64,000 nt of DNA from Cocleimonas flava (GCF_004339015.1 NZ_SMFQ01000002.1:1055351-1119350); one strand, 5' to 3'; numbered from the stretch's first letter, positions 52,239-61,777 are shown. Notes: a model not told the origin generated them from the letters alone. Program-made: numbers and translations.

Positions 52239-53582
52239 TTATAGCCCGTAAGCCATGCGTAACAAAGTAAGTGGGTGTTGTGGTTCAGAATCATCCTTCA
52301 TACCATTCGCTATCTGATGTCCTGCCATAGGACAGTCACTACTGTAAAAGTCTGATTCCGACTTTTGGACTTTAGTAATAACCGGGCGACAGATTTTCAT
52401 CGATTTCTCATGAAATTCTTCTTTGACTGCGTAAGTACCGTCATGACCAGAGCAACGCTCAATCGTTTCTATCGTAGTATCTTGAACCAGTTGTAAAAGG
52501 TCTCTGGTTTTCAAGCCCATGTTTTGTACACGTAAGTGACAGGCTGCATGGTAGGCAATTTTGCCCAGTGATTTTTTGAAATCTATATTGAGTAGTTCTT
52601 CCTTGTGACGCAGCATCAAATATTCAAAGGGATCAAAGATATGCGCTTTAACTTTCTGTACATCCGCATCATCAGGGAACATTAACGGTAATTCTTGTTT
52701 GAACATCAAAACACAAGATGGTACGGGAGCGATAATGTCCCAGCCTGCATCAATCTTTTTCACCATCTCAGGGATGTTGATGTTTTTAGCGTGTTCAACA
52801 GATTTTAAGTCGCCTAGTTCTAGTTTCGGCATGCCACAGCAGACTTCTTTATCGACTAAGGAAACTGCTATTTGATTGTGATGCAGCACTTTGCCCAAAT
52901 CTTCTAATAGATGTGGTTCATTGCGATTGCCATAACAGGTCGCGAAGATGGCTACTTTGCCTGTAGTTCGGCCCGCTTGTTTAGCATCTGCGTGCGTGCT
53001 TTTGCTTTCTTCTACTGTTGATGCCAGTAACTTTCTACCGGTTTTACTGTGATATTTAGGAACAGTAGCATCAGGATGAATACCTAGCACTTTCTGTAGC
53101 GCCTTTCTGGCTAAGCCATTTTCATTCGCAGCATTAACGATAGTCGAAACAACTGGAATACCAGCGATGTTTCCGACTTTATCAGTTGCCGATAAAATCT
53201 TATCACGGGTTTTAAAGTCCCCTTTCTTATGCTTAATCGCTTTTGCGCGAAGCATCAGGTGAGGGAAGTCGACATTCCATTCGTGCGGTGGTGTGTAAGG
53301 ACACTTTGTCATATAACAAAGATCACACAGGTAACATTGATCGACGACTTTTACGAAATCTTTCTTATCGACACCATCGACTTCAAAGGTGTCAGATTCA
53401 TCGACCAAATCAAATAAAGTGGGGAATGCATCGCATAAGCTGACACAACGGCGACAGCCATGGCAGATATCATAAACCCGCTCAAGTTCTTCATTGAGTA
53501 AATCTTCGTTGTAAAAATCTGGATTTTTCCAGTCTAAGGGATGTCGTGTGGGTGCTTCTAAATTGCCTTCACGTGCTGCCAT
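52239..53582 (-). CDS. Fe-S oxidoreductase of the GlpC/heterodisulfide-reductase type
   Basis: A 447-residue protein with two N-terminal 4Fe-4S motifs, CHGCRRCVSLC and CYLCDLCYMTKCP, then two cysteine-rich domains: first ending EVCCGMPKLE, second with AYHAACHLRVQNMG and ERCSGHDGTY. This is the layout of GlpC and HdrD-type subunits that shuttle electrons between a membrane carrier and a partner. Middle member of a rubrerythrin / Fe-S / DUF3501 cluster. No catalytic flavoprotein subunit is next to it. Confidence 0.88.
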   Translation of the reverse strand: MAAREGNLEAPTRHPLDWKNPDFYNEDLLNEELERVYDICHGCRRCVSLCDAFPTLFDLVDESDTFEVDGVDKKDFVKVVDQCYLCDLCYMTKCPYTPPHEWNVDFPHLMLRAKAIKHKKGDFKTRDKILSATDKVGNIAGIPVVSTIVNAANENGLARKALQKVLGIHPDATVPKYHSKTGRKLLASTVEESKSTHADAKQAGRTTGKVAIFATCYGNRNEPHLLEDLGKVLHHNQIAVSLVDKEVCCGMPKLELGDLKSVEHAKNINIPEMVKKIDAGWDIIAPVPSCVLMFKQELPLMFPDDADVQKVKAHIFDPFEYLMLRHKEELLNIDFKKSLGKIAYHAACHLRVQNMGLKTRDLLQLVQDTTIETIERCSGHDGTYAVKEEFHEKSMKICRPVITKVQKSESDFYSSDCPMAGHQIANGMKDDSEPQHPLTLLRMAYGL

Positions 53583-53626
53583 AGTGATTAAATTCCGTTT
53601 CTTAATCCAACTTCATACTGAATGTG

Positions 53627-53680
53627 CTCCCCCTCTTAAGGAATAAGAGAGGGAGAAATCTTCAAAATTAAATGAAGATT
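53627..53680 (-). promoter_or_regulatory. Two stem-loops between the rubrerythrin and Fe-S genes
   Basis: AATCTTCA (53657-53664) pairs with TGAAGATT (53673-53680), overlapping the rubrerythrin stop. A second stem, 53627-53638 with 53644-53655, is 12 bp with one mismatch. Neither has a T-run, so they more likely shape message stability or relative expression than stop transcription. Confidence 0.5.
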
Positions 53681-54098
53681 AATCGTCTAGATTGTCTAGC
53701 GCTTTCTGGAAACGATTAGCGTGTGAACGCTCCGCTTTTCCTAGCGTTTCAAACCAGTCAGCGATTTCGTCAAAGCCTTCTTCACGAGCTTGCTTGGTCA
53801 TTCCTGGGTACATATCTGTGTACTCATGAGTTTCACCAGCAACCGCTGTTCTTAGGTTGTCAGCAGTAGGACCAAATGGAAGGCCTGTTGCTGGATCGCC
53901 CGTTTCTTCTAAATATTCAAGATGACCATGAGCATGTCCTGTTTCACCTTCAGCAGTTGAACGGAAAACAGTAGCGACATCGTTGTAACCTTCAACGTCA
54001 GCTTTTGCTGCAAAGTATAAGTAACGACGGTTTGCCTGAGATTCACCTGCGAAAGCATCTTTCAGGTTTTGCTCAGTCTTGGTTCCTTTAAGAGACAT
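53679..54098 (-). CDS. Rubrerythrin-like diiron protein without rubredoxin domain
   Basis: A 139-residue ferritin-like four-helix protein. Diiron ligands: Glu in [21 protein letters not shown], ExxH in [14 protein letters not shown], Glu in [12 protein letters not shown], and ExxH in [12 protein letters not shown]. Typical rubrerythrins add a C-terminal rubredoxin; this one ends at LDNLDD. Such proteins reduce peroxide or serve as an electron acceptor. A strong AAGGAG site precedes the ATG, first gene of the cluster. Confidence 0.93.
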   Translation of the reverse strand: MSLKGTKTEQNLKDAFAGESQANRRYLYFAAKADVEGYNDVATVFRSTAEGETGHAHGHLEYLEETGDPATGLPFGPTADNLRTAVAGETHEYTDMYPGMTKQAREEGFDEIADWFETLGKAERSHANRFQKALDNLDD

Positions 54099-54267
54099 AA
54101 TTTTTTCTCCTTTGTTGTTATAGAAATTTATAAAAAAAATTTGGTAAGATTTTTTATGAAAGTCGCAGACGCAACTAACTTCTATAATATAGGAAGGATA
54201 CTAAGATAGGTCTAATTGAATAATTAGAACGTTTTGATTCATGAAAGCGAAGATCAGACAAACTTAG

Positions 54268-55182
54268 CTATACCGAGCGCTGCAAGGTAGTTTTTAAATC
54301 CGGATAGCGTAATTTAATTTTTAATGATCCAAGCATTTTATCGTTTCTTATCCGTCGAGACTCTTTCATATACGAAACCATCCCTGCGCTTAAGGTTTTT
54401 TCTGCCGCTTCCAGACTGATTTGTGGCGGGCGCGGTAAACCAGCAAAATCAGCTACGTTATTAAAATAATCCGTCATGGTGCTAGGGTTGCCATCGGTGA
54501 CATTGATTATTTCATTGCTAAATTCACAATTCATGGCCGCAACACACGCTTGCGCAAGGTCATCAGCATGGATGCGATTAGTGTAACCTGCTTCATCTGC
54601 ATTAATCACCGGTAAGCCTTTTTTAAGGCGCTCAAGCGGCAATCTTTCCTTGGCGTAAATTCCGGGTACCCTTAAAATCATGAATTCAGAGTCTGTTTTT
54701 TCAGACCATGTTTGCAATGTTTGTTCGGCGGATAAGCGTCTTATTGCTCTCTCTGCTTTAGGGTTTACTGCTGTATTTTCATCAATCCATTCACCTGCAC
54801 TATCGCCATAAACACCTGTGGTACTTATCAAAACGATACGTCGAGGTTTAGCACTGCCTAGGTTTTGGAGAAATTGCTTTAATCGAAGGTCTTCAGTACC
54901 CGATGGCGTTGGTGGTGCAAAATAAAAGAGATCGGCTTGATCAAAATTGAAACCATCCAGCGAATAGTGACTATCAAGATCAAGCGCATAAGAATCGATA
55001 TTGCATTGCCGGCAATGCTCAACAGATTCGGCAGAAGAAACGATCGCTTTTAGGTTTTGAGCTTGCCGTTGATCTTCAGTAGCCAATAATGCCGCAACGC
55101 GTTTACCGATATCACCACAACCGACAATCCAGGTATTTGTTTGAGGGTGTTTTTGGTGTTTTGAAGCAATCTCTGAAGTCAT
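54268..55182 (-). CDS. NAD(P)-dependent SDR-type protein, YeeZ-like
   Basis: A 304-residue Rossmann protein: TWIVGCGDIGKRVAALL (about residues 18-34), IVLISTTGVYGDSAGEWIDENTAVNPKAERAIRRLSAEQTL, IHADDLAQACVAAM. The middle resembles YeeZ/NAD-dependent epimerases, with YGD replacing the catalytic YxxxK of true SDR enzymes (a lysine follows in NPKAER), so activity is uncertain. Single gene, divergent from qmcA. Confidence 0.82.
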   Translation of the reverse strand: MTSEIASKHQKHPQTNTWIVGCGDIGKRVAALLATEDQRQAQNLKAIVSSAESVEHCRQCNIDSYALDLDSHYSLDGFNFDQADLFYFAPPTPSGTEDLRLKQFLQNLGSAKPRRIVLISTTGVYGDSAGEWIDENTAVNPKAERAIRRLSAEQTLQTWSEKTDSEFMILRVPGIYAKERLPLERLKKGLPVINADEAGYTNRIHADDLAQACVAAMNCEFSNEIINVTDGNPSTMTDYFNNVADFAGLPRPPQISLEAAEKTLSAGMVSYMKESRRIRNDKMLGSLKIKLRYPDLKTTLQRSV

Positions 55183-55340
55183 GGAAAAAGACTAGCGTTT
55201 AATGGCACCTTATACAATATTCATTTTGGTTGCTGCATATCGGAATCTACTTGAAAAACGGGCGTTTTGCCCTCATTATTGATTAAAATATAATCAATTT
55301 TAATTGCCCAAATAAATATAAATATTAACTGGAGATTTTC

Positions 55341-56267
55341 ATGGAATTGTTACCCATAGTCATAGTCGTATTCGCCATTATTATGATCATAATGGGCGTC
55401 AAGCGTGTTCCTCAAGGGATGGAATATACGGTTGAACGCTTCGGTCGATACACGCGTACCTTGAAGCCAGGCATACAATTTATTATTCCATTTATTGACG
55501 GCATCGGTGCCAAAGTCAATATGATGGAACAGGTCGCTGACGTACCTCAGCAAGAAGTTATCACCAAAGATAACGCGATGGTAACAGCAGACGGCGTGGT
55601 GTTCTTTCGGGTAATGGATGCGGCTAAATCAGCCTATCGCGTAAATGATATGTATCGTGCGATTTTAAATATCACGATGACAAATATCCGTAGTGTGATG
55701 GGCTCGATGGATCTGGATGAGTTGCTATCCAAGCGTGACGAGATTAACTCCAGACTGCTCGTGGTGGTCGATGAAGCGGCAGCAACGTGGGGAATCAAAG
55801 TCACACGTATTGAAATTAAAGACATCAACCCACCAATGGACCTTGTCGAGTCGATGGGTCGTCAGATGAAAGCAGAACGTGAAAAACGTGCCTTGATACT
55901 AGAAGCCGAAGGTACACGTGCCGCACAAATACTGAATGCAGAAGGCATTAAACAATCTGCAATATTAGCCGCAGAAGGTGAGAAAGAAGCATCATTCAGA
56001 GAAGCTGAAGCACGTGAACGTTTAGCCGAAGCAGAAGCCAAAGCAACGACCATGGTATCTCAAGCAATCGCCCAAGGTGATGTGCAAGCTATCAACTACT
56101 TTGTTGCGCAAAAATACACTGAGGCACTTAAAGACATAGGTTCTGCAAACAATTCTAAAATCGTAATGATGCCAATGGAAGCAGCTAGTCTGATGGGATC
56201 AATCGCCGGCATCGCAGAAATTACCAAAGAAACGTTTGGTAGCAGTGATAAGAGCGGAGAAAAATAA
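55341..56267 (+). CDS. qmcA: SPFH/Band-7 membrane protein (stomatin-like)
   Basis: A 308-residue protein: membrane segment about residues 3-20, then the SPFH domain ([69 protein letters not shown]) and a coiled coil rich in Ala/Glu/Arg (about 185-240). Matches E. coli QmcA in length and start. Stop overlaps the next start by one base (TAATG), so it is coupled to the NfeD-like gene. Thought to organise membrane microdomains and quality control. Confidence 0.93.
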   Translation: MELLPIVIVVFAIIMIIMGVKRVPQGMEYTVERFGRYTRTLKPGIQFIIPFIDGIGAKVNMMEQVADVPQQEVITKDNAMVTADGVVFFRVMDAAKSAYRVNDMYRAILNITMTNIRSVMGSMDLDELLSKRDEINSRLLVVVDEAAATWGIKVTRIEIKDINPPMDLVESMGRQMKAEREKRALILEAEGTRAAQILNAEGIKQSAILAAEGEKEASFREAEARERLAEAEAKATTMVSQAIAQGDVQAINYFVAQKYTEALKDIGSANNSKIVMMPMEAASLMGSIAGIAEITKETFGSSDKSGEK

Positions 56268-56725
56268 TGGAAGGCTTAACCAACGGGCTTTTTGATAATC
56301 TTCAATTTTGGCACTGGTGGGTTTTCGCCATTGTACTTGTGATTCTTGAAGTGTTTTCCCCTGCCGCATTTTTTATGTGGATGGGTGCTGCAGCGGGTGT
56401 AACTGGCTTAACCTTATTAGCATTGCCGGAAATGAGCTGGCAAATGCAATTTATTATATTTTCAATTGCGAGCATTGCCTCCATTTTAGTGGGACGTACC
56501 TTTTTCAGCCGCAAATCAGCAAATACAGACGACCCGACGCTGGGTCAGCTCGAACACGAACTTACTGGTAATGTATACGAAGTTGAAAAAGCCATTATCA
56601 ATGGTAGTGGGCGCGTAAAAGTCGGCGAATCAACCTGGAAAGCACAGGGGCCTGACACTGCAGAAGGTACTTCGGTTAAGGTAGTTGGCGTTAAAGGGGC
56701 TGTGCTTCTGGTAGAGCCTGTTTAA
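56267..56725 (+). CDS. ybbJ: NfeD-like membrane protein
   Basis: A 152-residue partner of QmcA: three membrane segments (about residues 16-90, HWWVFAIVLVILEVFSPAAFFMWMGAAAGVTGL and MQFIIFSIASIASILVGRTFF) followed by the OB-fold NfeD C-domain (LTGNVYEVEKAIINGSGRVKVGESTWKAQGP). Coupled by overlap to qmcA. Confidence 0.93.
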   Translation: MEGLTNGLFDNLQFWHWWVFAIVLVILEVFSPAAFFMWMGAAAGVTGLTLLALPEMSWQMQFIIFSIASIASILVGRTFFSRKSANTDDPTLGQLEHELTGNVYEVEKAIINGSGRVKVGESTWKAQGPDTAEGTSVKVVGVKGAVLLVEPV

Positions 56726-56736
56726 GTTAATTGATT

Positions 56737-56798
56737 AAGCCACCCCCCACCTTATGAGCACTTTTTTAAAAAACAGCTCAAAAGGTGGGGTGGGGCTT
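56737..56798. repeat. Inverted pair of the interspersed element, core changed on both arms
   Basis: Two 31-base arms meet without spacer: C-strand arm 56737-56767 and G-strand arm 56768-56798. Both cores have changed in the same way: the central AAGTAG became AAGGTG (left AAGGTGGGGGGTG, right AAGGTGGGGTGGG). As RNA it would make a very strong hairpin 12 bases after the ybbJ stop. Confidence 0.85.
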
Positions 56799-56814
56799 AT
56801 TGTAAGTATGATGC

Positions 56815-56838
56815 AACTCATTAAACAACTCATTAAAC
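56815..56838. repeat. 12-bp tandem duplication
   Basis: AACTCATTAAAC occurs twice in direct tandem just before a terminator. No function evident. Confidence 0.75.
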
Positions 56839-56868
56839 AACAGGCCTCAGAGAGAGGGCTGTTTTTTT
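56839..56868 (+). terminator. Rho-independent terminator
   Basis: AACAGGCCTC (56839-56848) and GAGGGCTGTT (56854-56863) pair with one mismatch; T-run to 56868. It ends qmcA-ybbJ transcription, in addition to the inverted element pair. Confidence 0.88.
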
Positions 56869-56889
56869 GGGGTTTTAATTGACGTAAAT

Positions 56890-57624
56890 TTAGAAATCTA
56901 TACGAACGCCCGCTACAAATTCATGTGCCGAAACATCGTCTATTTTAAATCCATCGGTAAAAGAATCCGATCCAGTTTTCACATCACCGAATGAAGCATA
57001 CTGATATTCGCCGTAGATCGAAGTGCGCTTAGATAACTTATAGTTTCCACCAATACCAACATTCCAAGAGAGTTCTGTTGAATCTCCGTCTGCATAGGCA
57101 TCGTAGTAACCGTCGGCTGCTCCATCAAAGGCATCGAATGCTGCTACACCTGCGCCACCAAGTCGAGCTGAGTAACTGTTGTCAGATACACCTAATCCCG
57201 CTTTAATGTATGGTGTGAATAATGTGCTGTTTGGAAAGTCATAAAAACCTTCTACAGTCAGGGCTGTGCTTTCGATGTTACCGTTGAGGACATATTCTTC
57301 ACCTGCTCGTGCTCCAGATCCGATATTTTTGTCATTGAAGTCTCCATCGCGGTGAGTAAGACGGCCTTCAATGCGAAACTTTTCACTGAATTTGTAACCG
57401 ATACCAATGCCAGCAACGCTACTGTCACCAGAATCAAACTTTGCAGGGAAATCTGAATCTGTTGCAATGTTGTTACCTGTCGGTTCAGAATCGCTCGCTT
57501 GCTCGCTAACACCAAGCTGTGCCGTTACATAGAATCCTTCTGCTAAAGCGATTGAAGGAGTGGCTAATGCCACTGCGATGGCTAGCGCTAATTGTTTTTT
57601 TACCTTGTTCTTTGCTGTGTTCAT
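56890..57624 (-). CDS. Outer-membrane beta-barrel protein
   Basis: A 244-residue barrel. Signal peptide KKQLALAIAVALATPSIALA-EGFY. The mature part alternates strands and Gly/Asp/Ser-rich loops (GIGYKFSEKFRIEGRLTH, LTVEGFYDFPNSTLFTPYIKAGLGVSDNSYSARL, ISGNYKLSKRTSIYGEYQYASFGD) and ends in Phe (GVRIDF), the usual signal for barrel insertion. It resembles small OMP_b-brl/OmpW-like proteins; function unknown. Acidic extracellular loops are prominent. Confidence 0.88.
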   Translation of the reverse strand: MNTAKNKVKKQLALAIAVALATPSIALAEGFYVTAQLGVSEQASDSEPTGNNIATDSDFPAKFDSGDSSVAGIGIGYKFSEKFRIEGRLTHRDGDFNDKNIGSGARAGEEYVLNGNIESTALTVEGFYDFPNSTLFTPYIKAGLGVSDNSYSARLGGAGVAAFDAFDGAADGYYDAYADGDSTELSWNVGIGGNYKLSKRTSIYGEYQYASFGDVKTGSDSFTDGFKIDDVSAHEFVAGVRIDF

Positions 57625-57775
57625 CAGAGTACCTTTTTATACTGTTTTTTGATCGTTTAATTAAATGTTTCAAGCAGTTGAATTACCACTGCGAGTTGTG
57701 GGATTAAATATATCGTTTACTTATTGTTCTGAGTAGATACAATAAATGTATTTCATAATTCTGGTATTCGGAACA

Positions 57776-58678
57776 ATGATAAATTACCTGCGCCACATGA
57801 GTGTGTTTGCGAGTGTGGTGGATGAAGGGTCATTTCGTGCTGCAGCGAAAACACTTGGTATAGCACCTTCAAGAGTCAGTGAAACGGTGTCAGACCTTGA
57901 GCAATATCTTAACGTTACTCTGATGCATCGAACGACACGCAAACTCTTCCTTACCAATGAGGGTAAGAAGTTTTACGCTTATGCCGCTGAAATCACGAGA
58001 AATGCTGAAGCTGGATTAAACGAGCTTAATGTACTTTCTCAGGAGTCTATTGGTTCGTTGAAAATTGCACTTCCAGCTTTTCTAGCCTCTTCAACGATCT
58101 CTACCGCGATAGCTGAGTTTGCTCGTCAGCACCCAAAAGTATCTTTAACGTTGACCTATTCAGATCAAGTCATGGATATCTTAGAAGAAGGCCTTGATTT
58201 GAGTATTCGGGTAGTTCGAGTAGGCTTATTAGAAGATAGTTCTATGATGTCTCGTAAATTGGGGGAGAGTGGGAGACTTCTTGTTGCTGGTAAGAAATAT
58301 GCAGAAGGTCGCCAAATACCAAAACACCCATCAGACTTAAAAGACTGGGATTGGTTACGCTTTCAGAGTAGACCTAGTGCTATCGAGTTAATTTCAACTA
58401 CGGGTGAGTCTGTCACCATTCAAGAAAATGCTTCGATAAGTTTAAACAGTTCTGAAGCTTTAAAGCACTTTACACTCCAAAACCTGGGCGTAACAATTCT
58501 ACCTGTTCACTTGGTTGAAGATCTTATTGATTCGGGTGAATTAGTCCATGTGCTTCCAGAGTGGAAACTAAGACCACTGGGTTATTATGCTGTATGGCCA
58601 GATAAATCACGTCGAGAAAATCTGACATTACTTTTAGTACGATTCCTTGCCAAAGAAGTCAAAGGTCACCCACTTTGA
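57776..58678 (+). CDS. LysR-family regulator
   Basis: A 300-residue regulator, start at 57776 chosen because GGAACA precedes the ATG; the open frame begins ten codons earlier. DNA-binding domain INYLRHMSVFASVVDEGSFRAAAKTLGIAPSRVSETVSDLEQYLNVTLMHR; sensor follows (SLKIALPAFLASSTISTAIAEFARQHPKVSLTLTYSDQ), the PgrR/DhcR-like branch. Divergent from the outer-membrane barrel gene (151-base gap), so it may control it. Confidence 0.9.
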   Translation: MINYLRHMSVFASVVDEGSFRAAAKTLGIAPSRVSETVSDLEQYLNVTLMHRTTRKLFLTNEGKKFYAYAAEITRNAEAGLNELNVLSQESIGSLKIALPAFLASSTISTAIAEFARQHPKVSLTLTYSDQVMDILEEGLDLSIRVVRVGLLEDSSMMSRKLGESGRLLVAGKKYAEGRQIPKHPSDLKDWDWLRFQSRPSAIELISTTGESVTIQENASISLNSSEALKHFTLQNLGVTILPVHLVEDLIDSGELVHVLPEWKLRPLGYYAVWPDKSRRENLTLLLVRFLAKEVKGHPL

Positions 58679-58725
58679 TTCACCCATAAAATAATTTTTA
58701 TGTTTGTGAATGGGTTTAAATATCT

Positions 58726-58754
58726 AAAAAAAGTGCTCTAAAGTAGGGGGGGGG
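58726..58754 (+). repeat. G-rich interspersed element, copy 19, with a nine-G run
   Basis: A-tract 58726-58732, GTGCTCTA, then AAGTA and nine Gs in place of six plus TG (58741-58754), then CCATTAAG. Lies in the 101-base convergent gap between a LysR gene and fbpC. Confidence 0.8.
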
Positions 58755-58779
58755 CCATTAAGATTAGTCTTGTTCGGAT

Positions 58780-59829
58780 TTATTGAGGCTTATCCGGAAA
58801 AACCACCAAATGCTCAAATTCCATGATGATTCCCAGCTCTTCTCCGACTTCGTGATTATGATGTGAGTGCACCAGCGATAATAGTTGCGTGCCATCTTCC
58901 ATTTCCAGGGTGAAAAGGTTATTTGCACCTCTGAAAACTCTGGATACTATTTTCGCTTTACGCGGACTGCAGTCATCATGAACGATGTCATCAGGGCGTA
59001 CTAATACTTTCACTTTACAACCCGGCTTACATTCGGGGGGGGAGATACCTTCCAAAGAGGCGAGCGATGTTTTGATGACATTGCCTTCCATTACTTCGCC
59101 ATCGATAAATACTCCAGAGCCGATAAAGTCAGCGACGAATAATGATTCGGGTTCGTGATACAACTCGTAACCACTTCCCCATTGCAGTAACTTGCCCTGA
59201 TTGATTACACCGATGCTATCTGCCATCGCAAACGCTTCATTTTGATCGTGGGTCACTAATACGGCGGTGATGTTTTCGTGCTTCAGAATGCTGCGGACTT
59301 CTCTGGCTAATTCTTCGCGTAGTTCGGCGTCCATGCTGGAGAATGGTTCATCCAGTAATAATAAATCGGGCTTAGGTGCCAAGCCGCGTGCGAGCGCAAT
59401 ACGTTGTTGTTGCCCACCGGATAATTCATGCGGATAACGCGAGCCATAATCTTGCAGATTGATGAGTTCTAGTAATTGTTTAATACGTTCTGATTTATCT
59501 TTTTTACTCAAGTGGCGTATGCCAAAGCCAATATTTTCAGCAATAGTCAGATGAGGAAAGAGTGCAAAATCCTGAAACACCATGCCGATATTTCTTTTTT
59601 CGGGCGGCATCGTGTAACCGACGTTGCTAACGGTTGTGTCGACTAGTTTTATGCTGCCGTGTGTAATCGGTTCAAAACCAGCTATGGCGCGTAACAAGGT
59701 GGTTTTGCCACAACCACTAGGCCCTAGTAGACAGCCAATTTCACCTTTATCTAACTCAAAACTTGCCTGTGTGACAACCTCGTTTTGATCATAAGCAATG
59801 GAAACGTTATCAACGTGGAGTATTTTCAT
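58780..59829 (-). CDS. fbpC: Iron(III)-type ABC ATPase
   Basis: A 349-residue ATPase of the ferric/polyamine/sulfate importer class. Walker A GPSGCGKTT (about residues 36-44), signature LSGGQQQRIALARGL, Walker B LLLDEPFSSMD, switch His in LVTHDQNEA, and a C-terminal TOBE domain (about 240-349) typical of this class. Its start overlaps the permease stop by four bases. Its substrate-binding partner is not in this window. Confidence 0.93.
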   Translation of the reverse strand: MKILHVDNVSIAYDQNEVVTQASFELDKGEIGCLLGPSGCGKTTLLRAIAGFEPITHGSIKLVDTTVSNVGYTMPPEKRNIGMVFQDFALFPHLTIAENIGFGIRHLSKKDKSERIKQLLELINLQDYGSRYPHELSGGQQQRIALARGLAPKPDLLLLDEPFSSMDAELREELAREVRSILKHENITAVLVTHDQNEAFAMADSIGVINQGKLLQWGSGYELYHEPESLFVADFIGSGVFIDGEVMEGNVIKTSLASLEGISPPECKPGCKVKVLVRPDDIVHDDCSPRKAKIVSRVFRGANNLFTLEMEDGTQLLSLVHSHHNHEVGEELGIIMEFEHLVVFPDKPQ

Positions 59830-61511
59830 TTGTGTTCTCCAGCACGGGAGTGGCTAATGGCGTGGCTTAACAATATCACTGGAATGATTCCAACTAAAAC
59901 AATCATTAAAGATGGTGCTCCGGCATCGGGTAAACGTTCATCCGCCGCCATTTCATAGGCACGAACCGCTAAGGTATTAAAGTTAAAGGGGCGCATAATC
60001 AGCGTTGCGGGTAATTCTTTTAATACATCCACGAATACCAGTAACAAGGCGGTTAATACCGTGCCGCGCATTATCGGCATGTGAATCCGACGAAGCACAC
60101 CGAAAGGTGTTAAGCCTAGTGAGCGACCAGCGTCGTCCATGGTTGGTTTAATTTTACCTAAACCAGAATCGATGGCTTGAATGGAAACCGCTAAAAAGCG
60201 CACGGTGTAGGCAAATAGCAGCGCAAACAGGGTGCCTGAGAATATTAAGCCAGTGGAGATATCGAAGTGCTCACGCATCCACGCATCAATACTATTATCG
60301 AGCCAGGCAAAAGGTACCATCACGCCCACTGCGATAACGGTGCCCGGAATGGCGTACCCCATTGAAGCGACATTCACACTGGTGTTGATGACTTTGGTTT
60401 TGCGCAATCGCTTGCCGTAACCCAATAACAAGGCAATGCTAACAGCAATCAATGCTGCCAAAGCCGCGAGCATTAAACTATTACCCACCAGCACAAAAAA
60501 GGATGCATCGATCACTTCTTCTGCGGTGGTGAATGTCCACACGAATAACTGCAAGGCAGGAATTATAAAGCCCAATAACAGCGGCATAAAACAGGCAAAC
60601 ACGACTAAAGCGGCCATCCAGCCTTTCATTTGATAGCGTTTGATGGTTGAATATTTATTGGTGGAATGATGGAATTTTGCGCGCTTACGTGACCACTTCT
60701 CTAGCATTAGCAATGCGAATACAAAGCCTAATAATAACGCCGCTAATTGAGCAGCCGTTCCACCATCGCCCACGCCAAACCAGGTACGAAAAATACCCGT
60801 GGTAAACGTTGGGATGCCAAAATATTGAACCGTGCCGTAATCAGCGAGTGTTTCCATCAGCGCCAACGATAAACCCGTCACAATCGCAGGGCGTGCCAGC
60901 GGTAAAGCCACACGATAAAATCCTTGTAGTGGTGAATTACCGAGGGTGCGACTTGCTTCAAGTACCGCGATCGATTGATCCAAAAATGCCGCGCGTGCCA
61001 TCATATAGACATACGGATAAAGCACTAACGACAGCATCAGGATGGCGCCACCGATTGAGCGTACTTCAGGAAACCAGTAATCCCTTGCACTCCAGCCAAA
61101 CGTTTCACGCAGTAAGGTCTGAAGAGGACCCGCAAAATCCAGCATGCCGGTGTAGGTATAAGCGATGATGTAAGCAGGAATTGCTAATGGCAATAATAAA
61201 GCCCAGGAAAAAAAACGCCGTCCGGGGAATTCGCACATGCTGGTCAACCAGGCAGTGGTGATACCGATACTCAACACACCAGCAGAAACGCCGACCATTA
61301 GAATTAAAGAATTAGTGATGTAATCCTTTAATAAGTAATCGTATAAATGCGTCCAGTTTTCATTAAAAGGCTGAAATAAAAAGCTTGCGACAACCAGAAC
61401 GGGTAGCGCCATTAATAACGCGATCGTCACAATAGAAACATTCCAACGATTCAGCTTTGGTAAGCGAAATCCTGCTTTGGAAGATGTTTGATTTGTAGAC
61501 TGATTATTCAT
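59826..61511 (-). CDS. fbpB: Iron(III)-type ABC permease (two fused permease domains)
   Basis: A 561-residue permease with twelve predicted spans in two BPD_transp_1 domains. EAA motifs: EASRTLGNSPLQGFYRVALPLARPAI (first half) and DAGRSLGLTPFGVLRRIHMPIMRG (second half). The order FbpB then FbpC fits the usual cluster, but FbpA is absent here. Confidence 0.92.
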   Translation of the reverse strand: MNNQSTNQTSSKAGFRLPKLNRWNVSIVTIALLMALPVLVVASFLFQPFNENWTHLYDYLLKDYITNSLILMVGVSAGVLSIGITTAWLTSMCEFPGRRFFSWALLLPLAIPAYIIAYTYTGMLDFAGPLQTLLRETFGWSARDYWFPEVRSIGGAILMLSLVLYPYVYMMARAAFLDQSIAVLEASRTLGNSPLQGFYRVALPLARPAIVTGLSLALMETLADYGTVQYFGIPTFTTGIFRTWFGVGDGGTAAQLAALLLGFVFALLMLEKWSRKRAKFHHSTNKYSTIKRYQMKGWMAALVVFACFMPLLLGFIIPALQLFVWTFTTAEEVIDASFFVLVGNSLMLAALAALIAVSIALLLGYGKRLRKTKVINTSVNVASMGYAIPGTVIAVGVMVPFAWLDNSIDAWMREHFDISTGLIFSGTLFALLFAYTVRFLAVSIQAIDSGLGKIKPTMDDAGRSLGLTPFGVLRRIHMPIMRGTVLTALLLVFVDVLKELPATLIMRPFNFNTLAVRAYEMAADERLPDAGAPSLMIVLVGIIPVILLSHAISHSRAGEHK

Positions 61512-61616
61512 TACAGCGTTAAATATTAAGAGTGGCGAGAGTTTAAATTAAATGAGAATTATTCGCAATTAAACCTTGATGAAAACGAGTGAATAACCGG
61601 AAAAAGAGATTAAAGG

Positions 61617-61642
61617 CACCCCCCTACTTTGAGGGGAGTTTT
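61617..61642 (-). repeat. G6 interspersed element, copy 20
   Basis: Core complement CACCCCCCTACTT at 61617-61629 (perfect), then TGAGGGGAGTTTTC. It lies in the 266-base gap between fbpB and the DUF2333 gene, both on the minus strand. The rest of the gap (61512-61777) shows no clear feature. Confidence 0.87.
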
Positions 61643-61777
61643 CGTGATGTTGATTATTCTTTTAAAAGGCGCATCAAGCACTTAGTGTACTCGATACACA
61701 TATAAAAGGATTTGAAGACTGTCTTTAGAAACTGACACAACGGCAAATGCGCGATCAGTTTAAAAAGACTTAGGGCG

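Noticed and set aside
59036-59042. Run of Gs in the fbpC coding region
   Set aside because: The flanks lack AAGTA and the A-tract; it codes a normal SPPECKPG segment and is not a family member.
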